Shown: positions 29,253 through 39,677 of the stretch, in pieces
How the letters are laid out: every line of letters starts with the position of its first letter
How positions within the stretch are numbered: the stretch's first letter is position 1
Assembly (NCBI GenBank): GCA_030267565.1
Contig: BRXU01000041.1
Location: forward strand, 1-64,000
Length of the DNA stretch: 64,000 nt
Direction: 5' to 3'
Source of the DNA: Pleodorina starrii
Lineage: Eukaryota; Chlorophyta; Chlorophyceae; Chlamydomonadales; Volvocaceae
Made by a program: the position numbers and the translations under genes
Notes under the pieces: generated by a model
The model's database searches: none
Told to the model about the DNA's origin: nothing
What the model saw: the letters and a program-made list of their open reading frames with translations, nothing else

Positions 29253-29317
29253 CTAGCACTCAACCTAACCCGTACGGATTTAGTGGGGCCCCGCCCTTTT
29301 TCCGGCTTCAAGGAAGC

Positions 29318-29376
29318 CGACACCAACCCCCTGTCTGCTTCGTTTTGCTAATGCAGATAGGGTTGGATTGGTGTCG
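29318..29376. other. Imperfect inverted repeat / hairpin
   Basis: Arms 29318-29338 (CGACACCAACCCCCTGTCTG, one more base) and 29353-29376 are reverse complements with a few mismatches and indels, around a 14-base T-rich loop. It could be a foldback remnant. No adjacent T-run marks it as a terminator, and it lies next to no recognised gene. Confidence 0.6.
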
Positions 29377-30567
29377 ATTATTAGTCTGAGTGACGGAACT
29401 GAGCATGCAACAGCGTTTTCGGGTTTGCTTGCATGTGAGAGGATGGCGTGCAGCGGAGGGCCGTGCGTGAGGGAGCACATTCCCCTCGGCGCCCTGCCCT
29501 GCGACGCCTAGTTTGGTCTAGGTCTACGAGAAGGCTGGATCTTGGACGAAGTATCACCTTGTCGTACCTCGGACATCGGAGTTTATCTACGTAAACGATC
29601 TTCGCAGGAACGGCTATTCGCCGTGTTGTGGGTACCGCCTTTATTATTTGGTGAGGGCCGTAGAATGTTGAGATGTCATGTGCAGCAGACGGCACGCATG
29701 CGTCCCCGACACCGGGGATGTGGATCCCCCCCCCCGCACGCAGCCAGTAAGACTGGCAAAGGAGGTGCCGGTTCGTGCTCCGCTCACGCATGCAAGCCCT
29801 GGGCCGCAGTATCTGCGTTGAGCCAGTGCCAGGTTCGCTCCGCCACGCACGCAACGCCGGTCGTTCAGGTGGTCCAGGGAAGCCGAAGTCATGCATCCTG
29901 GAACGTCTCAAATGCTGCACCCTGTCGCACACCCGTGAGGTAGCGCCGCACGGTGGGCAGACGTACACACAACGACACCACTACCGGGGCCACAGCCAGA
30001 GCGCTCTGGCCAGCAACCAAAGCCCCCAACACCGCAGCAAAACCAGCGACTTCACGGACGCACGGAGGAAGCTGCGCCACCCTGCACGGCGGGGGTGGGT
30101 TTAAAACACCAACAAGCTACATCCACGCTACAACAGAACTACGTAGTTACGAAGCGCCGACAAACAGCAAGGCGCGCTACGGTCCGCCAAGGGCTTCGAG
30201 AACGCTTGGGGAGGTCGCCTACTGGGTCGGACACGCGCTACAAACCGCTGCTCATAGCCTGCCGGCTGTCCGGTCCTGTGCTGGTGATCTGCTGCTACGA
30301 CGCGCGCGGCGGCAACACGTAACTACTCTAAACGCACTGAACGCCAGCCCTGCGACGCAGTACATGCTACTATGCCGCCCGCTGACAAATGGCAGTCCAG
30401 ACGGGCGAACGTTTTCAAGGCCCCCCCAGATCTCTGCGTGCCAGGCCCTTCATGGCCGCAGGGCGGCGCGCTGTGACGGCGCCAACAGCTGACCCCCTGA
30501 GTGTCGCTCCTCCGCACCCCTCGTTGGAGCCCTTGAGAGCTGGTTCCGATGCCACCAATTCCCCCAA

Positions 30568-30716
30568 CCGCTGTGCGACACCCCATCCCTCCACCGAAGC
30601 CCGTTCGCCGAGGCTCCAGAGAAACACACCGCCCAAGCCGCTGTGCGGCACCCCAGCCATCCATCTGCCGAAGCCCGTTCGCCAAGGCTCCAGAGAAAAG
30701 AGTCCCTTGTAGCACA
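30568..30716. repeat. Two-copy 70-bp tandem repeat
   Basis: Two adjacent copies begin with CCGCTGTGCG at 30568 and 30638, and share GAAGCCCGTTCGCC and GGCTCCAGAGAAA. A partial third start (CCGCTGCAG) occurs near 30717. On the minus strand it reads a repeated L-E/G-RA-W motif, but there is no sign that it is translated. Confidence 0.75.
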
Positions 30717-30730
30717 CCGCTGCAGTCCGC

Positions 30731-31327
30731 TCATGCCACGCCCCCCCGCGCCCCCCCACGCGGTGGGCCACCAAGAGTTATGCGTCCTGCGCTGCCCATC
30801 GTGGCAGTCCGTCCTTGCGCTGAGCCCCCGTTGCGGTGGCCCCATGGACTCATGCCTCCCCACCTGCTCCTAACTACATACTCAGTCAAGTCACCAGCAG
30901 GCGCTTGATTGGCGGCCTCGAGGCCGATCTGCTCCGCCGACCCCCAATCCCACTCGAGGGAGGAGTAGTACGGCCGCGCCATCCAGGGCCCCACGGTAAC
31001 GCAACGTGCCCCATACAACCACACGTCGGTGCTACCCAGCCTGATCCGTGCTGACAACACTCTTGACCCGCTTGCCGTCGAGGGCCGCGGCCTAATTGTC
31101 CCGCCGCTTGGTGGTGGCGTTGGGATAGAGGACAGCCGCAGCCTCCGGCAGAGCCATCTCTGGGCCTGGAGCCGAGAAGTGAGCTCCAACATACCGCGAG
31201 ACGTCTCCGTGCAGGCTGCTTGAGATGGTGGAACACCGTCCTCATCAAAATGCTCGGACAGGCCATCGGCTGGAGGCAGCCCCAACATCGTGTCGGTTCC
31301 GGTGCAATGTGTCGGAACGGTGAACAC
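30731..31327 (-). CDS. Unassigned open frame, weakly protein-like
   Basis: A 198-codon minus-strand frame. Its middle (about 30890-31060) reads like protein rather than random GC-rich sequence, for example GPWMARPYYSSLEWDW and EQIGLEAANQAPAGDL. The first part is rich in Ser/Arg/Pro and may be off-frame, and the end runs into low-complexity Gly. No domain is recognised. It could be one exon of a lost gene or a mobile-element fragment. I give it low confidence and no function. Confidence 0.2.
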   Translation of the reverse strand: MFTVPTHCTGTDTMLGLPPADGLSEHFDEDGVPPSQAACTETSRGMLELTSRLQAQRWLCRRLRLSSIPTPPPSGGTIRPRPSTASGSRVLSARIRLGSTDVWLYGARCVTVGPWMARPYYSSLEWDWGSAEQIGLEAANQAPAGDLTEYVVRSRWGGMSPWGHRNGGSAQGRTATMGSAGRITLGGPPRGGARGGVA

Positions 31328-32054
31328 CGAGAGAGGTGACTTGATCAGCAGCTGGACCAGTCGCCTTGCAGAAGCCTTCGTGGCCCTGCAGCTTTATAGA
31401 TTTGCCGCCTTCGAGGCGGCTGTCGTCGTGGCGTGTGGACCTGGCCGGGTCCGAAAGCTGCTCGGAAGCAGCAGCAGTAGTGTTGGGCGCTCATGGCCCG
31501 AATCGTCACAGCGTCGTGCCGTCACGGCGTATGCCACAGCTGGGCGCCAAAGCCCGAGAGTAAGTCGCGAGAGATCGCAACGACCCAGCCTCGCTTGGTG
31601 AGAGTTGGTGCGGGGCGGTGCAGCAGCAGCTAGACTACAGCTCGGGCAAATGTACGTATCTAGTGCTGGCCCCGTGGCCCGGCCTTCGGGACGAGACCGT
31701 GCACCTTCTTCCTACACAATGCTACGTATGACTCCGTCGGTGCAGGTCGCACCGAAGCCGCACAAAACTAGTCAGTTGTGGCTGGGTCTTGATGACGTTA
31801 GCCAGCCAGGGTGATGATCAGGCCTGGCCGGCGCGTCACTAGTGTCGGAACATGTCGGCTGGCCTGTGCGGATGCCCAAACGCAGCCCAATGGAGACTAC
31901 TCAACTATTGTTACAGTCATTCCGCTTGAAGCATCATCATTGTACTTCCGCATGTACTGATACTGTATGACCAAGCGAAGTGCTTCACACTGGAAGCGCT
32001 TGCGCCTAGGTAGGACTCGCACTGGAGTTCTTCAAAGCCCGTTGATTATTGGGG

Positions 32055-32100
32055 TTGTCCGCCTTGCTTGCTTCAATATTGAAGCAAGCAAGGCGGGCAA
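32055..32100. other. 46-bp near-perfect palindrome
   Basis: The central 38 bp (32059-32096) is a perfect palindrome with no spacer, centred on CAATATTG, with arms built from CCGCCTTGCTTGCTTC. It extends three more pairs on each side across one mismatch. It may be a cruciform, the end-to-end remnant of a small inverted-repeat element, or a fold-back artefact. It lies 215 bp upstream of the adenylate-kinase-like exon. Confidence 0.9.
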
Positions 32101-32314
32101 ATTTGCTCTACGTAGGGATGGAGACGTTATTGTTAAACGAATGCCGTACGTATTTGTGCCGTAGCTACTTAGACTGCCCTTAATTATATATGCCATATGT
32201 ATGCTCGTACATACATACCGTACCATACGATACCACTGCCCACACAAACCCAACGCACCGCGCGCCGCATGCTATGCATTTGCTTGCCCTCCGTCGTCCC
32301 GCCCGTGTGTGCAG

Positions 32315-32440
32315 CGCGTCCGGGACGTGTCAGTTCCACAGCGACACCGGATCGGGCTGAGCACACAGATCCTGGTGCCCGATGACATAGTGCTGGAGCT
32401 GCTGGATGAGCGGGTGCTCAAGGCCCAAGTTTCCGTCCAG
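32315..32440 (+). CDS. Isolated exon resembling adenylate kinase (NMP-binding region)
   Basis: A 126-nt open segment bounded by ...GTGTGCAG and GTGCGTGG, so it has good acceptor and donor and is in phase 0 at both ends. It encodes 42 residues including RIGLSTQILVPDDIVLELL then DERV. Adenylate kinases carry a similar stretch, G-x-LVPDE-I/V-V followed by a KERL-like motif, just before the conserved DGFPR/DGYPR loop. A candidate next piece, at 32965 onward, contains DGFPRS. No P-loop exon (GxPGSGKGT) was seen upstream. This could be a broken gene, a captured exon, or chance resemblance. The (AAT)n tract would lie in the following intron. Confidence 0.35.
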
Positions 32441-32584
32441 GTGCGTGGCTGGGGCGGGGGAGAGATGTGTCGCCTGCCGGCTGACACTGCTTAATCAAAA
32501 GCAAATCAAGCAGGTAGGGGCGGGAGAGCTAGCTAGCTTGGCGTTTAGGGAAGGCGAGCAACTGAAGCCAGCAAGGGGCGCCGC

Positions 32585-32831
<247 letters not shown>

Positions 32832-32964
32832 TAGTTGTTCATTAATGATAACAACAATAATACAATAAGAAGGATAAGAAGAATAAGAAAATAGTGATAG
32901 TGATGATGATAATGATCATGATAATACGCCCGACCAGAGGCCGAGGCGTGGGTTAGGGGAGTAG

Positions 32965-33075
32965 AAGCGGTGGGGTGACGGGTTTCCCCGGTCCAAGTCC
33001 TCCCCCGCCACCGCTGCAAAAACACAGCAGCAACGTATGCTGTTGGTGCTCAATGTTAGTTGGGGCGCAGCTTAA
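32965..33075 (+). pseudogene. Candidate second adenylate-kinase-like exon with DGFPRS
   Basis: After an AG at 32963-32964 the plus strand reads KRWGDGFPRSKSSPATAA in phase 0, then continues to a stop near 33075. In adenylate kinases the W/F-LLDG-F/Y-PRS motif follows the LVPDE motif by about the distance found here when the preceding exon is joined. One residue of the usual WLLDG is missing and the downstream LID region is not visible. The same bases form an inverted repeat (AGCGGTGG at 32966 with CCACCGCT at 33008), which offers a non-coding explanation. Confidence 0.22.
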
Positions 33076-33280
33076 GGCTCTCTGGGCTAACGTTAAGTCC
33101 ACAAATACTGAAGCATAACAGAGTACTCTTACACGAAGCATCCGATGTGTACGGTTCAAACGTCTGTCTATGTGTCTGAGACAGCTTTCACCCGCTCGCC
33201 CCTAGCAGCGTGAAATATCCCAGCATCAAGACGTCAATAATACGCTCAACATTACAATACCTTTTGAGATGAAGCCGGTG

Positions 33281-33620
33281 AACTTCCCTTTATGGAAAAG
33301 TGTACACAAGGGCTGTGCCTGCACTACATATTCCTCGTACGTTATCTTGATCATAACCTATATTGATCTGTATACCTATACTTGCGGAAACAGGGTATGG
33401 CGAATATGCTGGCTGCTAAGAACCCCGTAAAGTCGGCGGGGATCTGAAGTTTACGGAAAAGTTGTACATGGAAAGTGATGGGCTGTGCCTGCGCTATGTA
33501 TCTTTCATACGTACTTCTGAGTATCTACAAAAATGCTATGTATTGAATACTTGCACAAACATGGTATGTGCTTTGGATGGCTCCCCAAACTCCGTAAAAT
33601 AGGAAAATGGAAGTTTACGG
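33281..33620. repeat. Diverged tandem duplication, period about 170 bp
   Basis: GGGCTGTGCCTGC occurs at 33310 and 33480, each followed by similar TATNTTNCATACGT-like sequence. Then ATACTTGC...CATGG/CAGGG and GAAGTTTACGG recur at the same offset. Divergence is considerable, so the duplication is old. It is more AT-rich than the gene regions. Confidence 0.7.
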
Positions 33621-34090
33621 CGTCCAAACTGCACTTTACGGAGAAAAAAATCTTTACGGAGAGAATCCTTTCCCAGAGTGCCAGGCAGCCACGAATGAAC
33701 AGGGCCAACAACCCCACGCAGCAGAGATTCAAATTCTATATAAGCTTCAGTGCTGCTGCCCTCGCGAGGTCGCTTGGAAGTGTCAAATCGTTATACGCTC
33801 TGCCGTACCGAATAATCGAACAACATTATGGGCCCCCCATGGTGCCGGCCCCCCATGGTAAGACCGGTGGTTTCGGCTGTTGGCGCAGGATTCAGGGCCC
33901 TGATCGCCACAGTCCCGGGATCAAAACCCATCCCAGTGAACTGGGTATAGGTGCTGAACATACTTGCGCTGAACCGCTGAGCTACTGCTGCCTAGGCTGA
34001 CAGCCTCTGGGGCTCAGTGTGTACGCTGACAAAGTGGTTTCGGGCAGTTTCACCACGGGAGGTTCGAGATGCAATCGGACCGAGTCAGCT

Positions 34091-34110
34091 GGCGGGGCTT
34101 CGGCCCCGCC
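34091..34110. other. GC hairpin with TTCG loop
   Basis: GGCGGGGC-TTCG-GCCCCGCC forms a perfect 8-bp stem capped by a TTCG tetraloop, an unusually stable form in RNA. No gene or terminator context was recognised. Confidence 0.8.
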
Positions 34111-35136
34111 CGGGGAGTGGGCCTCGTGAACAAAGTGGCCGTCTGATGACACGTTGACATGTAGCCGAAAGGCGGCGCGGAATGTCCGGAACAGGTTGGC
34201 TCCTGCCCACTTAAGACCCCCACCCCACATCCTAACAAGGCCCCCCCACCCCACATCCTAACAAGGTGCAACGGCAATGCGGTACACTTTCGACGAGGCA
34301 TCACCGTAACGTAGGATCGGTCTGCCGGCTGCTGGCGAGGTGGATGCGTGGGCTCCATGCAGAACGGCTGACCACATGATGCTCAGCATTGCACAAATGG
34401 TGAAAATACGAGGATGATGGAAGTGTCTCGGCCACATGAAGGAGAAGTGGCGACGATGCATGAAAGACCTTACAGGTCTCTTCCGCTAGGCCTGGTCCAT
34501 AACCCAACGAAAGGGGCCTATCTACTAGTTGCTCACAGGCGACTGCCTGAGAGCAAATCGAGACAAGGCAACAAGCCAAAGACTCGACTAAAATACACGA
34601 AACAATTGTACGACATCCTACTCCCGAGATCTTCATTTAAGCCATACTATATATGTTACTAACTCGAAAGCAAACAACCTGCTGGACTGACGTAGAAACT
34701 ACAAACTACGCAAATCCGCAAGAACAGGATATACGGACGGTAAACTGTCGGTGACGGTGAACTGACCCGACATCCAAACCCCTGCTTCAGCAATCCGGTG
34801 CGTAGGCGGCCGCGACCTTTCCCCAGTACCCAGTGGTGGGAATCCTATGGCCGGTCGCGGGAAATCCGACAGGGGATGGATGGCGGGAACCGCATATTCG
34901 TTGGACGCCAAGAAAACATGAATTGTATCTTGAGTTCAATTTGGTTTATAATTCAGAACCAGGTATCCCGTGACACCACACTTCCGGGAATCCGTGAGTT
35001 CCCTCTGGATCGTCAATTGCTAGGGGGCGCACAGGTACGTAGGGGCGGGCTTCATTCAACTAACACGCCGTCCCCTGCATCGCACTAACGCATCCCTTGT
35101 ATCAACAGCATCTGCATGCATGCGTTATTCCATGCA

Positions 35137-37834
35137 TTAAACAGTACCATCCGGCACCTGACTGACTGGGCAGCAGCTGAAGTCCGAGTTAATGAGCGAG
35201 TAAACGCAGCTATTGCCGTAGCACAGCCGCTCCGGTGCTGCACACGTGCTCTGGCGGGCCATTTCCATGCACATTGTCAGACCGCCGGTGGGGGTGAGCG
35301 GAAACGTGTCGGCCAGCTTGCTAATGCCCATGAGTCCATACGTCTCGCCACGCCATGTCTTGAGGCTGTAAAAGGGGTACACGGTCACCCCGTTGATGGT
35401 GACCAGACGAGCAGCCTTGGGACTCTCCTCCACACAGGCACGGTCTGTGATCACGTACAACATAGCAAAGGGGTCGATCGGGGAGAGCGAGTGTGAGGCC
35501 GTGTAGAAAGACACAAACGAAGGTAACTGAACTAACGGGCCCCTGGGAAGTGGGAGAAGAGGCCCGAAACCTCGGCTGGACCAGGGGGCTTCATAAAATA
35601 GGCTGGCTGGGACCCATGTCCATGTGGCATTAGTCTGTAACGTGATACTCATTACTTACTGTTGCTGGGGATTATTGCAGGGACAGTGATATATAATGGT
35701 GATCCGTTGGTATTGGCGCCTAGCTAGCTAGGGTGCGGGGCTGCACAAGTGGCGGTAGGTGTTTGGTGCATTGTATAGCGGCCGTGCGGTCAGACCTGCC
35801 CCAAGTATCTAGTTGCATCTGTGAATGCCCCTGCTGAAAGTGAAGCGGCCACACATCCAAACATTGCACCAAACTGCAAAAGGCTGGTCGGCGACCACAT
35901 GCCATGCCCACACACAACGAATAAGGTTTAGACCTCAAATGAATGAAGGGGCCGCCGGCCGTCTCCCATCCGACCACGGGTATCACCCTGCAAACACTCC
36001 TCCGCCGCCAGCCCCTTAAACGGACGACCCGGTCATGTTTTCACTTACTGACGATTAGCTCAATCTTGTTTATTACGATGGATGAACACGGGCTGACACT
36101 GTCTGCCGCCTCCACAGCAGCAACCCGAAAGCAGTACGTGGCTTTGGAGGAAGTCGAGTTGAAGGGGCCGACCGGTGAGGACATACGGTACGGGGTCCGA
36201 GCGGCATCTCGCGTGTCACAGGAGGAAAAGGGGAAGCTCCTGACCAGCGCATCATTGCTGGGTGCCCGGGGGGACTTGGGTGGTGCACGGAAGGGTCGTG
36301 GGGGTGGTGGTGTGGGAGGCGACGAAGGTGGGGGGGACGAAGGACGAGGAGGCGGTGGTGGAGATGGGGACGATGGACGTGGTGGTGGTTGTGGAAATGG
36401 GGATGGAGGGCGCGGCGGCGGTGGTGGGGTTGGGGTTGGAGGGCGCGGCGGCGGCGGTGGGGATGGGGATGGAGGGCGCGGTGGTGGCGATGGGGTTGGG
36501 GATGGAGGGGATGGTGGTGAAGGTGCGGATGGAGACGGAGGACGTGGCGGCGGCGATGGTGACGACAATGGGAAAGGTGGATTTGGTGAAGGTGGAGAAG
36601 GGGAAGGAGGGGGAGGCACTGGAGGAACCGGTGGAGGCTGTGGTGGGGGAGGTGTAGGAGGAGAAGGGGAAGGGGAAGGATGAAGTGGGGTTGAGGGTTG
36701 CAATAGAGGGGGTTGAGGAGAAGATGGAAGTGGTGCTGTGGCAAAGGGGGGAGAGGGTGAGGGACCGGAATGTGGCTTTGGTGGAGGGAATAATGGAATG
36801 ACCGTAAGAGATGGCGGTGGGGGTGGGGGTGGAGGTGGAGGTAACGGTGGCCTGGGTGGTGGTGGTGAAGGTGGCCTCGGTGGATTGGGTGGAGGTGGTG
36901 ATGGGGGAGGGGATGGAGACGGGGGTAATGGGGACGGTGGGATAGGAGAGGGGGGGCTGGGTGGCAATGGGGAAGGTGGCTGTGGTGATGGTGGCAGAGG
37001 TGGTGGAGGGCTGGGTGGGCTGGGTGGCAATGGGGAAGGTGGCTGTGGTGATGGTGGTAGGGGTGGTGAAGGGCTGGGCGGGCTGGGTGGCACTGGGGAG
37101 GGTGGCTGTGGCGATGGTGGTAGGGGTGGTGAAGGGCTGGGCTGGCTGGGTGGCAATGGGGAGGGTGGCTGTGGTGATGGTGGCAGGGGTGGTGAAGGGC
37201 TGGGTGGGCTGGGTGGGTTGGGCGGTGGCGGATAGGGGCAGCAGTCGACCCCGAACCTGACATAGCCAAAAGATTGTTCGAGGCAACCAATCGTACCAAT
37301 TGCCCAAATGGGTGCATTGATATTCCGGTCAACCGCGCTGCCCATGAGGACTAGCCGTGTCACCGAGGAGCAGTTGATGGTCGGCATCGTACTGATCGAG
37401 CTAGACATCGGGCGGACGGATACTTGATTGCTGGCCGTTAAATCATAATTAAAATACATAACCCCGTAAGGGTCAGGGCATTTATTTTCAGGAAAGTAGG
37501 AGGCAAACTCATCCTCGGTGAAAAATCGCAAAATGGACTCATATCTGTCGGCGGGTCCTGCTTTTAAATACCAGGATGGTTCTGTATTTGTGAAGGTGCC
37601 ATCGGCGTTAGGCACGTCCACGAGAAGCTTTGACATGTTGGCGCGGACGTCACGGGTGTACTCATTCATCCCATTCAAGACAAGCTCCGGCACACGTTCT
37701 CCAGTAGTCGAGTTGTAGAGACGGTACTGGCAGGGTGCTGCCAGAGCAAACGATTCCAGGAGCGACATGACTGTGAGCATCATCAGCAATACTTTATGAG
37801 CAGTGGCGCGCGGGTAGCCGCCCTTGGCACACAT
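35137..37834 (-). CDS. Pherophorin-family extracellular matrix glycoprotein
   Basis: Two exons are proposed: 37834-36049 and 35444-35137, joined across a GTAAGT...AG intron in phase 1, giving 697 residues. Residues 1-33 are a signal peptide (hydrophobic [18 protein letters not shown]). A Cys-bearing N-terminal domain spans about 34-199, with N-x-S/T sites (NSTT, NMS, NCSS). A Pro/Ser-rich rod ([16 protein letters not shown]) spans about 200-526. The C-terminal pherophorin (DUF3707-type) domain runs from FPFSSC and YCFRV through KIEL to the end. The splice joins ...KIELIV to [19 protein letters not shown], and the domain closes with CAAPERLC...CVYSL...CCPVS. Pherophorins are secreted hydroxyproline-rich glycoproteins of the volvocine cell wall and matrix. 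ATG at 37834 is followed directly by the signal sequence. The opposite strand has long Gly-rich frames, which are shadows. Confidence 0.9.
36155..37232 (-). repeat. Pro/Ser-rich rod coding repeat of the pherophorin
   Basis: Coding minisatellite of short imperfect units such as [17 protein letters not shown]. The 5' part (about 36950-37210) has about 60-bp units repeated four times with few changes, and the 3' part is more degenerate. Hydroxyproline-rich rods of this type are expected to be glycosylated and extended. Length is likely to vary between strains by unequal recombination. Confidence 0.85.
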
Positions 37835-38722
37835 TTTTTACGCCACGTTGCCAAGCAACTGAGTTATTTTGCTCTGCTGCCCGATATTCGTTTGCTATTC
37901 CGGAAAATGCCAGGTGAGCGTTAAACTACTTGTTATTTTTTTCCCAGATGCTGTGTCGTGTGACTCAACACGCTGACGATATTAGATACAGACAACAAAG
38001 GGGCACGTGTGAAGATGACTGAGAGACTGCTGCGATGAGTCGGACTTCAATACCCGGCACTGGTCTCAGACCAATGAAGGGTTAAGCACCAGAGGAGTTG
38101 CGGGCTCAATATGTTAGCCAGCAGTACACATGTGGGCGGTAACGGGGCGGTACAATCGCATTGTCAGCGGCACCGATGCACGCTGAGAACAGGGTGCAAT
38201 ACAGTGAATGGCAAGGGCGGAAGTATGTGAGTCAGAAGCGAGGATCGGCGAGACGAAACGGAGTCACACAAGGAAATAACGGAGTCATACAAGGAAACGG
38301 AGTCGTACGGAGTCATACGGAGTCATATACGGAGTCATACGGAGTCATACGGAGTCATACGGAGTCATACGGAGGAGTCATACAAAGTGCCTTGAGGACG
38401 CCAGTGCAGGTCGCACAGCACTGTGCGCCTGCGAGGGCCCGTACAAGCGCATGTCAAAGGCGACAGGCTTTTGAATTGAAGTCGCCCATCATTTGCCCGA
38501 ACGGACAACAATAGCAAACGCGTACTGCGCAGGAAGGAGAACCAAGCGCCCCGAGGACGTAAGCGTTGCGTATCAACACATGCAAGAATGGCATAAACAA
38601 TGGAATTTATTTGTGCGAGGCAAAGCACGGTAGCGCGAACAGAAGGAAGGAGAAGGCCGAAACCGGCGGGAAGCGGGCCATGCACAAACGAAAGCGCACA
38701 ATGCAGAGGCAGCGCAAAAGAG
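37835..38722. other. Upstream flank of the pherophorin, no gene
   Basis: This 888-bp stretch contains the presumed pherophorin promoter. No clear TATA motif or regulatory site could be assigned. A 10-bp minisatellite lies at 38258-38393. The few short open frames have no recognisable features. Confidence 0.5.
38258..38393. repeat. 10-bp minisatellite, unit GGAGTCATAC
   Basis: About a dozen units of GGAGTCATAC, some with an AAGGAAA or AT insertion at the 5' side and five perfect consecutive units at about 38331-38370. A period of 10 gives no stop-free coding logic. Confidence 0.92.
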
Positions 38723-39677
38723 TACGGGTAGGTTGCCCTATTATGGGCCGTCCGAGCGTTGTAACCGTCTCTGAAATCGGTAGACGTACTCGACAAATGC
38801 CAGGAAAATTAAAAATTACGGAAGGTTCTTACATATGTACTGGACATATCCTAAACCGTTCAGCTGCAAATGGACATGGTAGCACGCTGTCAGGTAAGGA
38901 ACGCGGTGAGGGGTATGTTTGCCCTTGCGCCCGGCAGTTGTCCCTATTATGGACGCGAGTGCAGAACAGTACGGAAACACCGCCAAAACGTCGCGCGCAG
39001 CCTGCCAAGGTCCTATAACTACCCTATTGTAGCTAACACTCAGCATGAGACGCGAACTTGAACATTATATCGTTGGTTATCCTCCCTGCGCGCCGCTTGC
39101 CCGGCTTGCCCGACACCCGGCCCCGGTTGCGGTTGGCGGCCCCGCTCCCACTGCCGACAGCATCGTTACCCGCGCTGCCGCCCGCGCCCCCGGCGTCGCT
39201 GCTGTCAGTTTGTTAGTTTGAATGTCCTTTAGACACTGTTGTAGCAGTTTCTTCTGCTGCTGCCTGGCGACTGCAAGCGGGACCTTCGCGTTCGCTTTCC
39301 TGCGCGACTTCTTGAGCGACCCGCCGGGTCGGGTGTCAGGAATTTTATTTGCTTGTCCGGAAGTGCTTCTAGTCTTAACCATCTTGCTTATGCTATTGAA
39401 TACTATCAAAGGGACTCTGTAAAATTGAGAACTGCTCTCTACGGCCCCGTAGTCGCTCCCGCCCTTTGCATTTGCAACGGCATAAAACTTCCGAGCAGAC
39501 TGAGATGTCACAAAGTGATATTGGACGGCATACATGTGTCGTAAAATATTCTTGCATGTAGGCCGTACAATTGTACGCTTGTCTGATTTTTCCTGAGATT
39601 TATGCTTGCATGGTCGCGACAGGAAAAAATGTTCGTCCATAATAGGTACGTGTCCATAATAGGGCAACCTACCCGTA
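38723..39677. mobile_element. 955-bp element bounded by perfect 24-bp inverted repeats
   Basis: 38723-38746 (TACGGGTAGGTTGCCCTATT, then ATGG) is the exact reverse complement of 39654-39677. The core CCTATTATGG recurs in the same orientation at about 38943 and inverted at about 39637, giving a nested symmetric layout. A small basic open frame lies inside on the minus strand. No target-site duplication is visible immediately outside the repeats (GAG versus TCA), so either the true ends lie elsewhere or the insertion scar has decayed. It could be a non-autonomous TIR element or a foldback. Class not assigned. Confidence 0.55.
39077..39382 (-). CDS. Small basic protein inside the inverted-repeat element
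   Basis: From ATG at 39382 the frame reads MVKTRSTSGQANKIPD, then a Lys/Arg-rich stretch (SLKKSRRKANAKV) and a Gln-rich helix (RQQQKKLLQQCLKDIQTN), then Ala/Gly-rich sequence to a stop at 39077 (101 aa). Halfway, the +2 frame looks more protein-like (SDAGGAGGSAGNDAVGSGSG, then RNRGRVSGKPGKRR) and runs to a stop at 39033. A one-base indel or a spliced form may therefore give the real C-terminus. The basic character fits a nucleic-acid-binding element protein. No family recognised. Confidence 0.35.
   Translation of the reverse strand: MVKTRSTSGQANKIPDTRPGGSLKKSRRKANAKVPLAVARQQQKKLLQQCLKDIQTNKLTAATPGARAAARVTMLSAVGAGPPTATGAGCRASRASGAQGG

Larger units (their letters stand above)
28255..32314. other. 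Gene-poor flank of the satellite
   Basis: No convincing gene was found in these 4 kb. Open frames are short, mostly lack ATG starts and have no recognisable domains. The stretch contains a diverged 77-bp direct repeat (28993-29252), an imperfect hairpin (29318-29376), a two-copy 70-bp tandem repeat (30568-30716) and one protein-like frame (30731-31327, minus). A hydrophobic stretch ending in a stop is readable on the minus strand at about 29889-30060 but matches no family I know. The texture is that of decayed mobile-element or subtelomere-like DNA. Confidence 0.5.
33076..35136. other. Gene-free stretch with decayed repeats
   Basis: No supported gene. It holds a diverged 170-bp tandem duplication (33281-33620), an 8-bp-stem hairpin with a TTCG loop (34091-34110), and a 26-bp-period duplication of CCCCACATCCTAACAAGG (34217-34266). 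A short plus-strand reading near 34395-34470 faintly resembles the tail of a LINE-type reverse transcriptase (C-L-G-H-M), but it is interrupted by a stop. The last part is the 3' flank of the pherophorin gene. The algal polyadenylation signal TGTAA was not found on the minus strand within about 500 bp of its stop. Confidence 0.5.

Noticed and set aside
32966..33015. tRNA-like fold near GGTCCAAGTCC
   Set aside because: The T-arm stem does not pair and no acceptor or anticodon arm can be drawn.
34395..34475. LINE reverse-transcriptase tail (W-K-C-L-G-H-M)
   Set aside because: A stop lies just upstream and no other reverse-transcriptase motif is present; the similarity is too short.
35943..37235. 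Gly-rich plus-strand proteins
   Set aside because: Antisense shadows of the Pro/Ser rod of the pherophorin on the minus strand.
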